Shown: positions 9,084 to 17,713 of the stretch, piece by piece | Numbering within the stretch: the first letter of the stretch is position 1 | Layout: every line of letters begins with the position of its first letter | Assembly: GCF_014195535.1 (NCBI RefSeq) | Contig: NZ_JACIBY010000002.1 | Coordinates: forward strand, 290,206 to 354,205 | DNA length: 64,000 nucleotides | Direction: 5' to 3' | DNA from: Runella defluvii | GTDB taxonomy: Bacteria > Bacteroidota > Bacteroidia > Cytophagales > Spirosomataceae | Notes under the pieces: model-generated | Seen by the model: only the letters and a program-made list of their open reading frames with translations | The model's database searches: none | What the model was told of the DNA's origin: nothing | Translations under genes and position numbers: made by a program

Positions 9084-11108
9084 ATGTCTATCATTAAAGT
9101 AGCCGCAGGCACCATCAACACCACTCCTTTAGCGTGGGAATCGAATCGTAAACACATCGTAAGTGCGATTGAAGACGCTCGCCGACAAGAGATTAGCTTG
9201 CTTTGCTTGCCCGAATTATGTATTACAGGCTACGGCTGCGACGATGCTTTTTACAGTGCAAATACCCTCACGCAGGCCATCGAAAGTTTGCACGAAATCG
9301 TTGCGCATACGGCTGGTATCGCCGTGGCAGTGGGACTTCCTTTGCGGTTTAATAACAAATTATATAACACAGCGTGTTTGATTGTCAACAAACGTATTCT
9401 TGGTTTTGCGGCAAAACAACACTTGCCCAACTACGGGCTTTTTTACGAAGACCGTTGGTTTCATCGTTGGCCTGCGGGCTTACGCGACGAGGTCAAAGTC
9501 GGTGATTTTCAATACCCTATTGGCGATTTGATTTTTGACTTATCGGGAATTCGGGTAGGTTTTGAAATTTGTGAAGATGCGTGGGTAGCTCAGCGCCCAG
9601 GCCGTTTGCACTTTGACCGAGGCGTTGACATCATCCTCAACCCTAGTGCCAGCCCCTTTGCTTTCCAAAAATTCATGACCCGCGAGCGGCTCGTTATTGA
9701 CGGCTCTCGCTCGTTTTCGTGTAGTTATGTTTATACCAACTTACTGGGCAACGAAGCTGGCCGCCTTCTTTTTGACGGCGATGCCATGATTGCCAGCGAT
9801 GGTACGTTGTTGGCTTCTAGCCCACGGTTTGGCTATGCCGATTATTACATTACTTCGGCGGTCATTGATACGGATGTCACCCGACTTTCTCATTCGCAAA
9901 TAAAATCGCCCGTTGCTGGCGGCAATTGGAAAGTGACCGACACCTTCCAGTGGCACGAAGTAGCACCTGCGTATCAAGCGGCAGAACTAGAGCCTTTTGA
10001 ACGAGGCGGGTATTTAAAGGAAGAGGAGTTTGCGCGGGCAGTATGCTTGGCGTTGTTCGATTATTTGCGCAAATCCCGTTCGTATGGTTTTACAGTATCG
10101 CTTTCAGGCGGGGCTGATTCTTGTGCTTGCGTGGCATTGTGTGGTTTGATGATTCGTTTGGCCGATGAAAGTATTGGGCTCGAAGCGTTCAAACAAAAAC
10201 TGGGGCATATCAAAAAAATTCAACAAGAAACAACCGTAGAGGGTATTGCCAAACAGTTGATTCATAGTATTTATCAAGGAACAGAAAACAGTTCTACCGA
10301 TACCTACGAATCGGCGGCAAGTTTGGCACAGTCGATAGGCGCGACTTTCCACAACATTAATATAAATGGACTTGTAGAAACGTACAAAGGGCTTATTGAA
10401 GAGCAAATTGGTCGTGACCTTACGTGGGAGCAAGACGATATTCCGTTGCAAAATATCCAAGCGAGGGTACGTGCCCCGAGCGTGTGGCTGTTGGCTAACT
10501 TGTACGGACACTTGTTGTTAGCAACTTCCAACCGTTCTGAAGTTGCCGTGGGGTATTGCACCATGGATGGAGATACGGCGGGGAGCATTAGCCCTATTGC
10601 GGGGATTGATAAATATTGGCTTCGTCAGTGGTTAGTGTGGCTCGAAACCATTGGTTGCCACGTCAAAGGGCATCATATCAAAGTGAAAGGTTTGCAAAAA
10701 GTAAACAGCTTGCAACCCACGGCCGAATTGCGTCCGAAAGAACGAATGCAAACCGACGAGAAAGACCTGATGCCTTACGAAGTGTTGGATGCGATTGAGG
10801 AAGTAGCGATTCGAGACAAGAAGTCACCCGTTGACTGTTTCCGTAGCATGGAAGTTCGTTTTGCCGAAAAGTATTCTCGCGAAACGTTGTATGCGTCGGT
10901 GGACCGTTTCTTCAAATTATGGAGTCGAAATCAATGGAAACGAGAACGCTATGCCCCAGGATTCCACCTCGACGATTACAACCTCGACCCGCGCGCTTGG
11001 TGCCGTTTCCCGATTCTTTCGGGAGGGTTTGAGAAAGAACTCGAAGAGCTTAAAACCTATTTTGAAGGGAAGAATGCCAAAGCTCGTAAGGGGAAAATTG
11101 GGTTTTAG
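9084..11108 (+). CDS. nadE: Glutamine-dependent NAD+ synthetase
   Basis: A 674-residue two-domain enzyme that amidates nicotinic acid adenine dinucleotide to NAD+, the last step of NAD biosynthesis, in the cytosol. The N-terminal nitrilase-fold glutaminase shows its triad as Glu44 (CLPELCITGYG), Lys111 (KQHLPNYG) and Cys163 (EICEDAW). The C-terminal ATP-pyrophosphatase domain shows SGGADS at 341-346, then EVAVGYCTMDGDTAGSISPI and LRPKERMQTDEKDLMPYEVL, typical of NAD synthase. The length matches the long glutamine-using form, so no separate amidotransferase is needed. Confidence 0.97.
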   Translation: MSIIKVAAGTINTTPLAWESNRKHIVSAIEDARRQEISLLCLPELCITGYGCDDAFYSANTLTQAIESLHEIVAHTAGIAVAVGLPLRFNNKLYNTACLIVNKRILGFAAKQHLPNYGLFYEDRWFHRWPAGLRDEVKVGDFQYPIGDLIFDLSGIRVGFEICEDAWVAQRPGRLHFDRGVDIILNPSASPFAFQKFMTRERLVIDGSRSFSCSYVYTNLLGNEAGRLLFDGDAMIASDGTLLASSPRFGYADYYITSAVIDTDVTRLSHSQIKSPVAGGNWKVTDTFQWHEVAPAYQAAELEPFERGGYLKEEEFARAVCLALFDYLRKSRSYGFTVSLSGGADSCACVALCGLMIRLADESIGLEAFKQKLGHIKKIQQETTVEGIAKQLIHSIYQGTENSSTDTYESAASLAQSIGATFHNININGLVETYKGLIEEQIGRDLTWEQDDIPLQNIQARVRAPSVWLLANLYGHLLLATSNRSEVAVGYCTMDGDTAGSISPIAGIDKYWLRQWLVWLETIGCHVKGHHIKVKGLQKVNSLQPTAELRPKERMQTDEKDLMPYEVLDAIEEVAIRDKKSPVDCFRSMEVRFAEKYSRETLYASVDRFFKLWSRNQWKRERYAPGFHLDDYNLDPRAWCRFPILSGGFEKELEELKTYFEGKNAKARKGKIGF

Positions 11109-11110
11109 AA

Positions 11111-11292
11111 GAGGAGGATACAACATGAAGCCGCAGTGATTTTATAAACACATAGAAAATAGTAGGCGGTCTTTTGTGTGCTATGTAAAAATTCTATCTG
11201 GACTATGTGTTTACCTTTTCCTAGTTACTTAAAAAGTTGCGTATCCTCCTTTTTTAACACATAGAACATATGAGAATAAACACATAGAAAAC
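11111..11292. repeat. Intergenic element with nested CACATAG repeats
   Basis: Right after nadE, GGAGGATAC (11113-11121) faces GTATCCTCC (11241-11249), a perfect 9-bp inverted pair that extends imperfectly to GTTG/CAAC. Inside it AAACACATAG (11146-11155) faces CTATGTGTTT (11203-11212). Two more direct copies follow at 11256-11264 (AACACATAG) and 11278-11287. The block could fold into a long hairpin and may end nadE transcription. It looks like a small dispersed repeat. Confidence 0.6.
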
Positions 11293-11346
11293 AAAGAATG
11301 TAACCGAATGGGCCTTTAACTCTGTAACGAATACTGATACTACAAT

Positions 11347-11796
11347 ATGCAAACCCGCCTTACTCCAGCCCGAAAGCGAATTGCGCTTGTGGCACACGAT
11401 AACAAAAAAGCCGAACTCATTGAATGGGCGGTGTACAACAAAGCCACGCTAGCACGCCATCAGTTATTTGGTACGGGCACGACGGGTCGCCTGCTCGAAG
11501 ATGCCCTCGATGTCCACGTAACGCGCCTACTTAGTGGGCCGCTTGGGGGTGACCAGCAGATTGGGGCAATGATTGCAGAGGGGCGCTTGGATGTGCTTAT
11601 TTTTTTCTGGGATCCTATGTCGGCTCAGCCGCACGACCCCGACATCAAAGCGCTTTTGCGTTTAGGAGTACTTTGGAATATTCCCATGGCTTGCGACCGC
11701 ATCACGGCCGACTACGTTCTTACCTCTCCTCTTATGTACCAAGAATATGAAACCAACTTGCCCGACTACGACTCCTATCTTAAACGTAAGGTTTGA
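11347..11796 (+). CDS. mgsA: Methylglyoxal synthase
   Basis: A 149-residue enzyme that converts dihydroxyacetone phosphate to methylglyoxal and phosphate, a bypass of lower glycolysis that relieves sugar-phosphate stress. Family motifs are all present: IALVAHDNKK (His17, Asp18), the phosphate-binding FGTGTTGRLL, the catalytic-Asp segment GPLGGDQQIGAMIAEG (Asp69) and FFWDPMSAQPHDPDIKALLR (His96). The length is normal. Its stop overlaps the -33 element of the trpG promoter, so trpG has its own start of transcription just behind it. Confidence 0.96.
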   Translation: MQTRLTPARKRIALVAHDNKKAELIEWAVYNKATLARHQLFGTGTTGRLLEDALDVHVTRLLSGPLGGDQQIGAMIAEGRLDVLIFFWDPMSAQPHDPDIKALLRLGVLWNIPMACDRITADYVLTSPLMYQEYETNLPDYDSYLKRKV

Positions 11797-11822
11797 GGTA
11801 CGGACGGAATTGGGTACTTTTG
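11793..11822 (+). promoter_or_regulatory. Promoter of trpG
   Basis: TTG (11793-11795), a 19-bp spacer, then TACTTTTG (11815-11822) matches the Bacteroidota consensus TTG-N19-TAnnTTTG exactly. The trpG ATG follows at 11841. The -33 triplet overlaps the mgsA stop codon. Confidence 0.65.
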
Positions 11823-11840
11823 CCACAAATAGCTATTACT

Positions 11841-12407
11841 ATGAAAATTTTGGTTCTTGATAATTACGACTCTTTCACCTACAACTTGGTGTATATCCTT
11901 CGTGAGTTGCACGATGACGTGGAAGTGCACCGCAATGATAAAATTGCCCTGGAAGATGTCGCCAACTATGATAAAATTCTTCTTTCACCTGGCCCTGGCA
12001 TTCCGTCAGAAGCAGGAATTTTACAAGATTTAGTGCGCACTTATGCCCCTACAAAGAGCATCATGGGGGTATGCTTAGGGCATCAAGGCATTGGGGAGGT
12101 ATTTGGGGCAAGCCTTAACAATATGTCGGATGTCCTTCATGGCATTAGTGATAAGGCCATTGTCACAGATGCCAATGAGCCTTTGTTCAAGGGGCTTCCA
12201 TCGTCGTTTCAAGTAGGGCGCTACCACTCATGGACGGTGGTGGGCGAAACCGTACCTGATACCATGACCATCACGGCCGTGGATGAAAATGGCCAAGTAA
12301 TGGCACTTCGTCACAATACGTACGATGTGCGTGGGGTACAGTTTCACCCTGAGTCGGTGCTAACGGAGCACGGAAAACAAATGCTACAAAATTGGCTTGC
12401 TATTTAA
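11841..12407 (+). CDS. trpG: Anthranilate/aminodeoxychorismate synthase glutaminase subunit
   Basis: A 188-residue class I glutamine amidotransferase that supplies ammonia to the chorismate-converting subunit for tryptophan, and possibly also folate, synthesis. The triad is visible: Cys78 in GVCLGHQG, His169 and Glu171 in FHPES. The oxyanion-loop motif LLSPGPGIPSEAG and the N-terminal DNYDSFTYNLVYIL are typical of TrpG/PabA. ATG at 11841 is chosen because it begins the family N-terminus MKILVLDNYDSF and follows the promoter. The partner trpE is absent from the window, and a folate enzyme (folK) lies far away, so TrpG versus PabA cannot be fully resolved. Confidence 0.9.
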   Translation: MKILVLDNYDSFTYNLVYILRELHDDVEVHRNDKIALEDVANYDKILLSPGPGIPSEAGILQDLVRTYAPTKSIMGVCLGHQGIGEVFGASLNNMSDVLHGISDKAIVTDANEPLFKGLPSSFQVGRYHSWTVVGETVPDTMTITAVDENGQVMALRHNTYDVRGVQFHPESVLTEHGKQMLQNWLAI

Positions 12408-12411
12408 TCGT

Positions 12412-13392
12412 ATGACTATTGATCAACTGTTCGATTCTTTTAACCAACTACGCGTACTGATTGTAGGAGATGTGATGTTGGATGCCTACGTGTGGGGAAA
12501 AGTAGAACGAATCTCGCCCGAAGCACCCGTTCCTGTGGTCGTGGCCCAACGCCGCGAATACCGTTTGGGAGGGGCAGGGAATGTAATTTTGAATATACAC
12601 GCACTCGGCGCTGAGCCCATTATTTGCTCAGTAGTGGGTCAAGATACAGAAGGGCAAAATTTAGTGGGCGAATTGACAAAACGTCAGTTGCGTACCGACG
12701 GAATCTTACAAAGCCCCGACCGCATCACGACCATCAAAGAACGTATCATTGCGGGTTCGCAGCAGGTGGTTCGAGTGGACACCGAAACCGACAAGGTGAT
12801 TACACTGGAAGAACAAGCGCAGCTGATTGAGAAAGCCAAAGCGTTGTTGCCCGAATGCCACGTTGTGCTTTTTGAAGATTACGACAAAGGAGTTTTGTGC
12901 CCCAATGTCATCAAAGAAATTACGGATGCGGCCAACTTATTAGGGATTCCAACGGTGGTTGACCCTAAAAAGCGCAATTTCTTGGCCTACCAAAACGTCA
13001 CTTTGTTCAAACCGAATCTAAAGGAGCTGAAAGAAGGGCTGAAAGTAGAGTTTGATGTACGCAACGAAGACGAACTGAAAGCTGTCGTGAAAAAATTACG
13101 CTACGAACTCAACGCCAAAGGAGCATTTGTAACCCTCTCGGAGCGAGGCGTGTATATTGATTATTTGGATAAACAACACCGCAGCCCAGCACACCAACGC
13201 GAAATCGCGGACGTGTCGGGGGCAGGAGATACTGTTATTAGTATTGCAGCTTGTGCGGTGGCATTGGGGGTTGCCCCAGCGACAGTGGCGGAACTTTCCA
13301 ACCTAGGTGGTGGACTCGTTTGCGAACACGTGGGGGTAGTACCGATTGATAAAGAAATACTGAAAGCGGAGGCGAAGAAGAGTTTAGGGTAG
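12412..13392 (+). CDS. rfaE1: D-glycero-beta-D-manno-heptose-7-phosphate kinase (RfaE domain I)
   Basis: A 326-residue PfkB-family sugar kinase that phosphorylates heptose 7-phosphate at C1 for ADP-heptose and LPS core synthesis. Visible motifs are LIVGDVMLDAYVWGKVERIS, the glycine-rich RLGGAGNVILNIHALGAE and the C-terminal PfkB signature DVSGAGDTVISIAACA with the catalytic Asp. The protein stops after the kinase part; the cytidylyltransferase half of E. coli HldE is missing, so a separate rfaE2 must be elsewhere. ATG at 12412 starts 4 bp after the trpG stop, which argues for cotranscription. Confidence 0.93.
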   Translation: MTIDQLFDSFNQLRVLIVGDVMLDAYVWGKVERISPEAPVPVVVAQRREYRLGGAGNVILNIHALGAEPIICSVVGQDTEGQNLVGELTKRQLRTDGILQSPDRITTIKERIIAGSQQVVRVDTETDKVITLEEQAQLIEKAKALLPECHVVLFEDYDKGVLCPNVIKEITDAANLLGIPTVVDPKKRNFLAYQNVTLFKPNLKELKEGLKVEFDVRNEDELKAVVKKLRYELNAKGAFVTLSERGVYIDYLDKQHRSPAHQREIADVSGAGDTVISIAACAVALGVAPATVAELSNLGGGLVCEHVGVVPIDKEILKAEAKKSLG

Positions 13393-13404
13393 AGAAAGTG
13401 TTCC

Positions 13405-13499
13405 CCGCTGATTAACGCAGAATTTAAAGGCGCAGATGAACGCAGATAGTCAACTTCAGCGAAAATCAGCGTTTTTCTAATCTGCGAATCTCTGCGGGT
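13405..13499. repeat. CGCAGAT-type intergenic palindromic element, copy 2
   Basis: Between rfaE1 and hemC. The outer ends CCCGCTGATTAACGCAGA and TCTGCGAATCTCTGCGGG are imperfect inverted repeats. Internal CGCAGATGAA and CGCAGATAG face TAATCTGCG. The word set is the same as in the 3550-3633 element, so these are two members of one dispersed family. Confidence 0.75.
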
Positions 13500-13549
13500 A
13501 AAAATTGAGAAAACAGTAAAGTTTAATATACTCAGAACGGAAGTTATTC

Positions 13550-14473
13550 ATGCACATAAAAATCGGAACACGTGGAAGCCGTTTAGCCCTTTGGCAAGCG
13601 TATTACGTCGAAAAATCACTTCAACAGGGAGGGCTTTCGACGGAGATTATCATCATTGAAACCAAAGGAGACCAAATCCTTGACCGCTCGCTTTCCAAAA
13701 TCGGAAGTAAAGGGGTTTTTACCCAAGAACTTGAAGACCAGCTTCGCGACGGTCGCATTGACATTGCCGTTCATAGTGCCAAAGACTTGCAGTCAGAGCT
13801 GGACGAAGACCTGGAACTGATTGCTTTTACCGAGCGTGAACGCGTAAACGATGTGCTTGTAAGCCACAACACAACGCTTTCATTAAAAAGTGGAGAGACA
13901 TTTGTGGTGGGGACTTCTTCGACGCGTCGAGTGGCGATGTTGAAACATTTTTATCCCCACATCAAAACGGTGGATATGCGTGGAAACCTCCAAACGCGTC
14001 TTCGTAAGCTGGAAGAAGGGCAGTGTGATGCCATTTTGCTCGCCTATGCAGGCGTACACCGTATGGAATACGACTCGTTGATTTGTGAACACTTGCAGCT
14101 TGATGAATTTACACCTGCGGTGGGACAAGGAAGCGTGGCTATCGAATGCAGCTCTACCATTGCCCCAGAAAAAAAAGAAAAACTACGAGCGCTACTCAAC
14201 CACCCCGCGACCGAAGCCTCTCTCTTGGCCGAACGTGCCTTTTTGAGACGTTTGCAAGGCGGTTGTAGTGTGCCTGTATTTGGACTAGCAACGCACCAAG
14301 CAAAAGGTTTGGGTATCACAGGAGGAGTCGTGAGTCTGGATGGGCAAACCTTGCTGAAACATACCGTAACGGGAGATACTTCAGCCCCAGAAGCAATAGG
14401 CGGCGAATTAGCCGAAAAACTATTGGCCGAAGGGGCGGCTGAGATTTTAGCCCAAATAAAACAGAATTTATAA
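13550..14473 (+). CDS. hemC: Hydroxymethylbilane synthase (porphobilinogen deaminase)
   Basis: A 307-residue enzyme that joins four porphobilinogen units into hydroxymethylbilane in heme synthesis. Conserved segments are IGTRGSRLALWQA, HSAKDL with the catalytic Asp79, GTSSTRRVAML, RGNLQTRLRKL and the cofactor loop LQGGCSVPVFG, where Cys239 carries the dipyrromethane cofactor. The length matches the family. It stands alone between rfaE1 and trpD rather than with other hem genes; palindromic repeats flank it on both sides. Confidence 0.97.
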   Translation: MHIKIGTRGSRLALWQAYYVEKSLQQGGLSTEIIIIETKGDQILDRSLSKIGSKGVFTQELEDQLRDGRIDIAVHSAKDLQSELDEDLELIAFTERERVNDVLVSHNTTLSLKSGETFVVGTSSTRRVAMLKHFYPHIKTVDMRGNLQTRLRKLEEGQCDAILLAYAGVHRMEYDSLICEHLQLDEFTPAVGQGSVAIECSSTIAPEKKEKLRALLNHPATEASLLAERAFLRRLQGGCSVPVFGLATHQAKGLGITGGVVSLDGQTLLKHTVTGDTSAPEAIGGELAEKLLAEGAAEILAQIKQNL

Positions 14474-14486
14474 ACAGAAAATGAGG

Positions 14487-14525
14487 TTTAGACCTTCCAA
14501 GTTTTTGAAACTTGGAAGGTCTAAA
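14487..14525. repeat. 18-bp perfect hairpin of the CCTTC...GAAGG family, copy 1
   Basis: TTTAGACCTTCCAAGTTT (14487-14504) and its exact complement (14508-14525) are separated by a 3-nt loop. A partial extra arm (AAACTTGGAAGATCT) follows at 14534-14548. It lies between hemC and trpD and could act as a terminator-like hairpin. Related hairpins occur at 23638-23690 and 40519-40552. Confidence 0.75.
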
Positions 14526-14562
14526 TAGAAATAAAACTTGGAAGATCTGGCACCAAACCAAT

Positions 14563-15552
14563 ATGAAAGCAACCCTCAACCACCTACTGAACTACCAAAC
14601 GCTCGACGAACCAACGGCTTACCAGACGCTTTTGGGCATTGGCCGTGGAGAATTTAATGCTTCTCAAATTGCCAGCTTCCTAACCGTTTTTGCGCTTAGA
14701 GGCATTACAGTAGAAGAGCTAACTGGCTTTCGTAAGGCCATGCTCGATTTACTTCTTCCCGTCGATTTCTCGGAGTTTAATGCGATGGACGTTTGCGGTA
14801 CGGGGGGGGATGGAAAGGATACGTTCAATGTCTCGACGCTTTCGGCTTTTGTCGTAGCAGGAACGGGGCAGAAAGTGGCTAAACAGGGTAATCACGGCGT
14901 GTCGTCGGCAGTAGGGTCATCGACGGTATTGGAGTATTTGGGCATCAAGTTCACCAACGACGTTGATTATCTCCGTCGGAAAATGGAAACAGCGGGCATT
15001 TGTTATTTACACGCGCCGCTCTTTCATCCTGCCATGAAAAACGTCGCTCCCATTCGTAAAGAGTTGGGGATAAAAACATTTTTCAACATGCTGGGGCCGA
15101 TGATTAACCCGAGTTTCACACCTAAACAAATGGTGGGGGTTTTTAGCCTTGAATTAGCGCGTCTTTACGCCTATCTTTATCAGCAGTCGGACATGAAATA
15201 CTTGATTGTTCATTCGTTGGATGGCTACGATGAAGTATCATTGACGGGTGACTTTAAGATTATTACGGCACAAAATGAGCAGATTCTCGTGCCAGCCGAC
15301 TTAGGACTAAAGACGCTGAAACCTGAAGACCTCTTCGGAGGGGAAACATTGGCAGATTCGGCAGCGATATTTCTGAATGTACTAAATGATGAAGCAACAG
15401 TCGCCCAAAAAGAAGCTGTATTGGCCAACGCAGGTTTGGCGCTTTTTGCTGCTGATTCTACTTTGTCACTCACTGACGCCGTAGCCATGGCCCGAGAGTC
15501 GTTGGAAAGCAAGCGAGCGCTGGCGGCGTTCAAAACGTTGATTGAAGAGTAG
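14563..15552 (+). CDS. trpD: Anthranilate phosphoribosyltransferase
   Basis: A 329-residue enzyme that transfers phosphoribose from PRPP to anthranilate, the second step of tryptophan synthesis. The signature segments DVCGTGGDGKDTFNVST (PRPP/Mg binding), KQGNHGVSSAVGSSTVLEYL and MLGPMINPSFTPKQMVGV are present, and the length is normal. ATG at 14563 is chosen because upstream codons run through the preceding hairpin and do not look conserved. A stem-loop at 15561-15584 follows the stop. Confidence 0.96.
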   Translation: MKATLNHLLNYQTLDEPTAYQTLLGIGRGEFNASQIASFLTVFALRGITVEELTGFRKAMLDLLLPVDFSEFNAMDVCGTGGDGKDTFNVSTLSAFVVAGTGQKVAKQGNHGVSSAVGSSTVLEYLGIKFTNDVDYLRRKMETAGICYLHAPLFHPAMKNVAPIRKELGIKTFFNMLGPMINPSFTPKQMVGVFSLELARLYAYLYQQSDMKYLIVHSLDGYDEVSLTGDFKIITAQNEQILVPADLGLKTLKPEDLFGGETLADSAAIFLNVLNDEATVAQKEAVLANAGLALFAADSTLSLTDAVAMARESLESKRALAAFKTLIEE

Positions 15553-15560
15553 GTAGCGTG

Positions 15561-15584
15561 CTTTGGGTTACTTATAACCCAAAG
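15561..15584 (+). terminator. 10-bp stem-loop after trpD
   Basis: CTTTGGGTTA (15561-15570) pairs perfectly with TAACCCAAAG (15575-15584) around a 4-nt loop. It lacks a strong following U-tract (only a short AAAACTTG run), so it may pause or partly end transcription, or simply be a small repeat. It lies just before the Uma2 gene. Confidence 0.4.
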
Positions 15585-15600
15585 AAAACTTGTATTTCTT

Positions 15601-16200
15601 ATGAGTGTGATGACATTTGAAGAATTAGACCTTAATGGTACCTACACCTACGCTGATTATTTAACGTGGACGTTTGAGGAACGTTTGGAGCTTATCAAAG
15701 GCAAGATTTTTAACATGTCGCCTGCACCCGCGCGGCGGCATCAAAAAATTTCTCGACAGTTGTTTACTCCTATAAGCAATGTCCTTGATGGAAAAAGGTG
15801 TGAAGTATATTCGGCTCCTTTTGATGTACGTCTCACGCCGCTAAAAGGCAAAAAACGGGCGGATAATCAAATTTACACCGTTGTCCAGCCTGATATTTGT
15901 GTGATTTGTGATAGTGATAAACTCGACGACCGTGGTTGTATTGGTGCTCCTGATTTAATCATAGAAATTCTATCGCCAGGAAACACTAAAAAAGAAATGC
16001 GCGATAAATACGAAGTTTATGAAGAAAATGGCGTGAAAGAATACTGGTTGGTAGAACCCAACGATAACGCTATCTTTGTGTATGTACTCAATGACGAAGG
16101 AAAATACATTGGCTTACGGCCTTTTACAGAAGACGACGTGATAACGACAAGTATCTTGCCTGAGCTTGAAATATCAGTCGCCAAAATTTTTGAACCCTAA
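15601..16200 (+). CDS. Uma2 family (DUF820) putative restriction-endonuclease-fold protein
   Basis: A 199-residue member of the Uma2/DUF820 family, which has a PD-(D/E)xK nuclease-like fold. Visible family segments are FEERLELIKGKIFNMSPAP at the start, QPDICVICDSDKLDDRGC, the core APDLIIEILSPGNTKKE and KYEVYEENGVKEYWLVEP. The catalytic Asp (PDI), Glu (IEIL) and Lys pattern is largely kept. Genes of this type are often mobile and of unknown role. It sits inside the tryptophan cluster and overlaps trpC by one base (TAATG), so it is translationally coupled to trpC and probably cotranscribed with it. Confidence 0.85.
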   Translation: MSVMTFEELDLNGTYTYADYLTWTFEERLELIKGKIFNMSPAPARRHQKISRQLFTPISNVLDGKRCEVYSAPFDVRLTPLKGKKRADNQIYTVVQPDICVICDSDKLDDRGCIGAPDLIIEILSPGNTKKEMRDKYEVYEENGVKEYWLVEPNDNAIFVYVLNDEGKYIGLRPFTEDDVITTSILPELEISVAKIFEP

Positions 16201-17006
16201 TGAATATTCTCGACAAAATAGTAGCCCACAAACGTACCGAAGTAGCCGACGCCAAAAGTCGGGTGAGCCTTGCCCAACTTGAACAAGCGCCACTTTTTGG
16301 TCGCCCCACTCTCTCGCTCAAAAATGCCCTTACCGCCAACGGTGCTTCGGGCATTATCTCCGAATTTAAGCGTAAGTCTCCTTCCAAAGGCATCATCAAC
16401 GACCGCGTTCTTCCCGACATCGTGACCCAAGGATACGTGGCAGCAGGTGCAAATGGCCTATCGGTATTGACCGATACGGATTTCTTTGGTGGTACGTTTG
16501 AAGATTTTGGCAAAGCACGCGCTGCCAATCCAACGACGCCCATGCTTCGCAAAGATTTTATGATTGACGAATATCAGTTATGGGAAGCCAAAGCCATCGG
16601 CGCCGACGTGATTTTGCTCATTGCGGCTTGTTTAACTCCTGACGAGATTAGCTACTTAGGACAAAAGGCGCACAGCCTTGGTTTGGAGGTGCTGCTAGAG
16701 GTACACGACCGCGAGGAATTGGAGCAGAGCTTGTGCGAGCACGTGGACATGGTCGGGGTTAATAACCGAAACCTTAAAACATTTGTTACATCAGTCGAAA
16801 CATCGTTGGAATTGGCGCAACTTATTCCCGATAATTTCGTCAAAATATCCGAAAGTAGTCTCAAAGATGCCGATACAATCGTGCAATTGCGAGCGGCTGG
16901 TTATCAAGGCTTTCTCATTGGAGAAACGTTTATGAAAACCGAAGACCCCGCCGCTGCCTTGCGCGGTTTGGTCGCTGAGATTACGTCAAAAACACAATTT
17001 GCTTAA
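16200..17006 (+). CDS. trpC: Indole-3-glycerol phosphate synthase
   Basis: A 268-residue TIM-barrel enzyme that closes the indole ring in tryptophan synthesis. Characteristic segments are IISEFKRKSPSKGIIND with the catalytic Lys, LSVLTDTDFFGGTFEDF, PMLRKDFMIDEYQLWEAKAI and the C-terminal LIGETFMKTEDPAAAL. The family-standard MNILDKIVAHKRTEVADAK start is at 16200, sharing its A with the preceding stop. Length is normal. It is not fused to trpF, which follows as a separate gene after 52 bp. Confidence 0.97.
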   Translation: MNILDKIVAHKRTEVADAKSRVSLAQLEQAPLFGRPTLSLKNALTANGASGIISEFKRKSPSKGIINDRVLPDIVTQGYVAAGANGLSVLTDTDFFGGTFEDFGKARAANPTTPMLRKDFMIDEYQLWEAKAIGADVILLIAACLTPDEISYLGQKAHSLGLEVLLEVHDREELEQSLCEHVDMVGVNNRNLKTFVTSVETSLELAQLIPDNFVKISESSLKDADTIVQLRAAGYQGFLIGETFMKTEDPAAALRGLVAEITSKTQFA

Positions 17007-17058
17007 TAGCCGACGTAGTAGTTAACTTTTTTAATGGTGCCTGCGCACTTTTTGCCTT

Positions 17059-17703
17059 ATGATGAAAATTAAAGTTTGTGGAATGCGTGACACGGCTAAT
17101 TTGGCCGAATTGCTGGAGTTGAAACCTGATTTTATCGGATTTATTTTTTACGACAAATCACCTCGCTTCGTAGGGGAAAGCCTCGATGAGGAATTTATCA
17201 AAAATATTCCCAAGACCAGTAAAAAGGTAGGAGTTTTTGTCAATGCCAACCCTGACTTTATCCTTAGGCAAGTAAAACGCTACGATTTACAATTTGTGCA
17301 GCTCCACGGAAACGAAACCCCCGACGCTTGCCGAACCCTCAAAAGCAGAGGTGTCAATATCATTAAAGCTTTTTCAATCGACGAAGCGTTTAACTTCAAC
17401 AGCCTTAATAATTACACCCCGCATTGCGAGTATTTCTTGTTTGACGCAAAAGGTTCACAACCAGGTGGAAACGGAGTGACGTTTGATTGGAACACATTAA
17501 AACGCTATCAAAACGATAAACCATTCTTTCTAAGCGGTGGTTTATCATTAGAAAATATAGAGCAGGTTGCAGAACTAGGCATCAAAATTTTTGGATTGGA
17601 TGTCAACAGTAAATTTGAGACTGAACCTGCGTTTAAAGACATTGAAAAACTAAGACAACTCTTCGACTTGGTTCGACCCGCCGAAGAAGAAATCGAACTT
17701 TAA
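17059..17703 (+). CDS. trpF: Phosphoribosylanthranilate isomerase
   Basis: A 214-residue TIM-barrel isomerase acting between TrpD and TrpC. Typical motifs are [66 protein letters not shown] and the phosphate-binding [13 protein letters not shown]...GLDVNSKFE. Start at 17059 or 17062 (consecutive ATG codons) cannot be decided. trpB starts 10 bp after the stop. Confidence 0.96.
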   Translation: MMKIKVCGMRDTANLAELLELKPDFIGFIFYDKSPRFVGESLDEEFIKNIPKTSKKVGVFVNANPDFILRQVKRYDLQFVQLHGNETPDACRTLKSRGVNIIKAFSIDEAFNFNSLNNYTPHCEYFLFDAKGSQPGGNGVTFDWNTLKRYQNDKPFFLSGGLSLENIEQVAELGIKIFGLDVNSKFETEPAFKDIEKLRQLFDLVRPAEEEIEL

Positions 17704-17713
17704 TAACATCACA

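Noticed and set aside
11109-11346. Small RNA gene behind nadE
   Set aside because: The folding potential is explained by inverted repeats; no promoter or terminator frames a transcript.
15601-16200. Prophage or restriction-system gene
   Set aside because: Only the isolated Uma2 family member is present, without methylase, integrase or phage genes.
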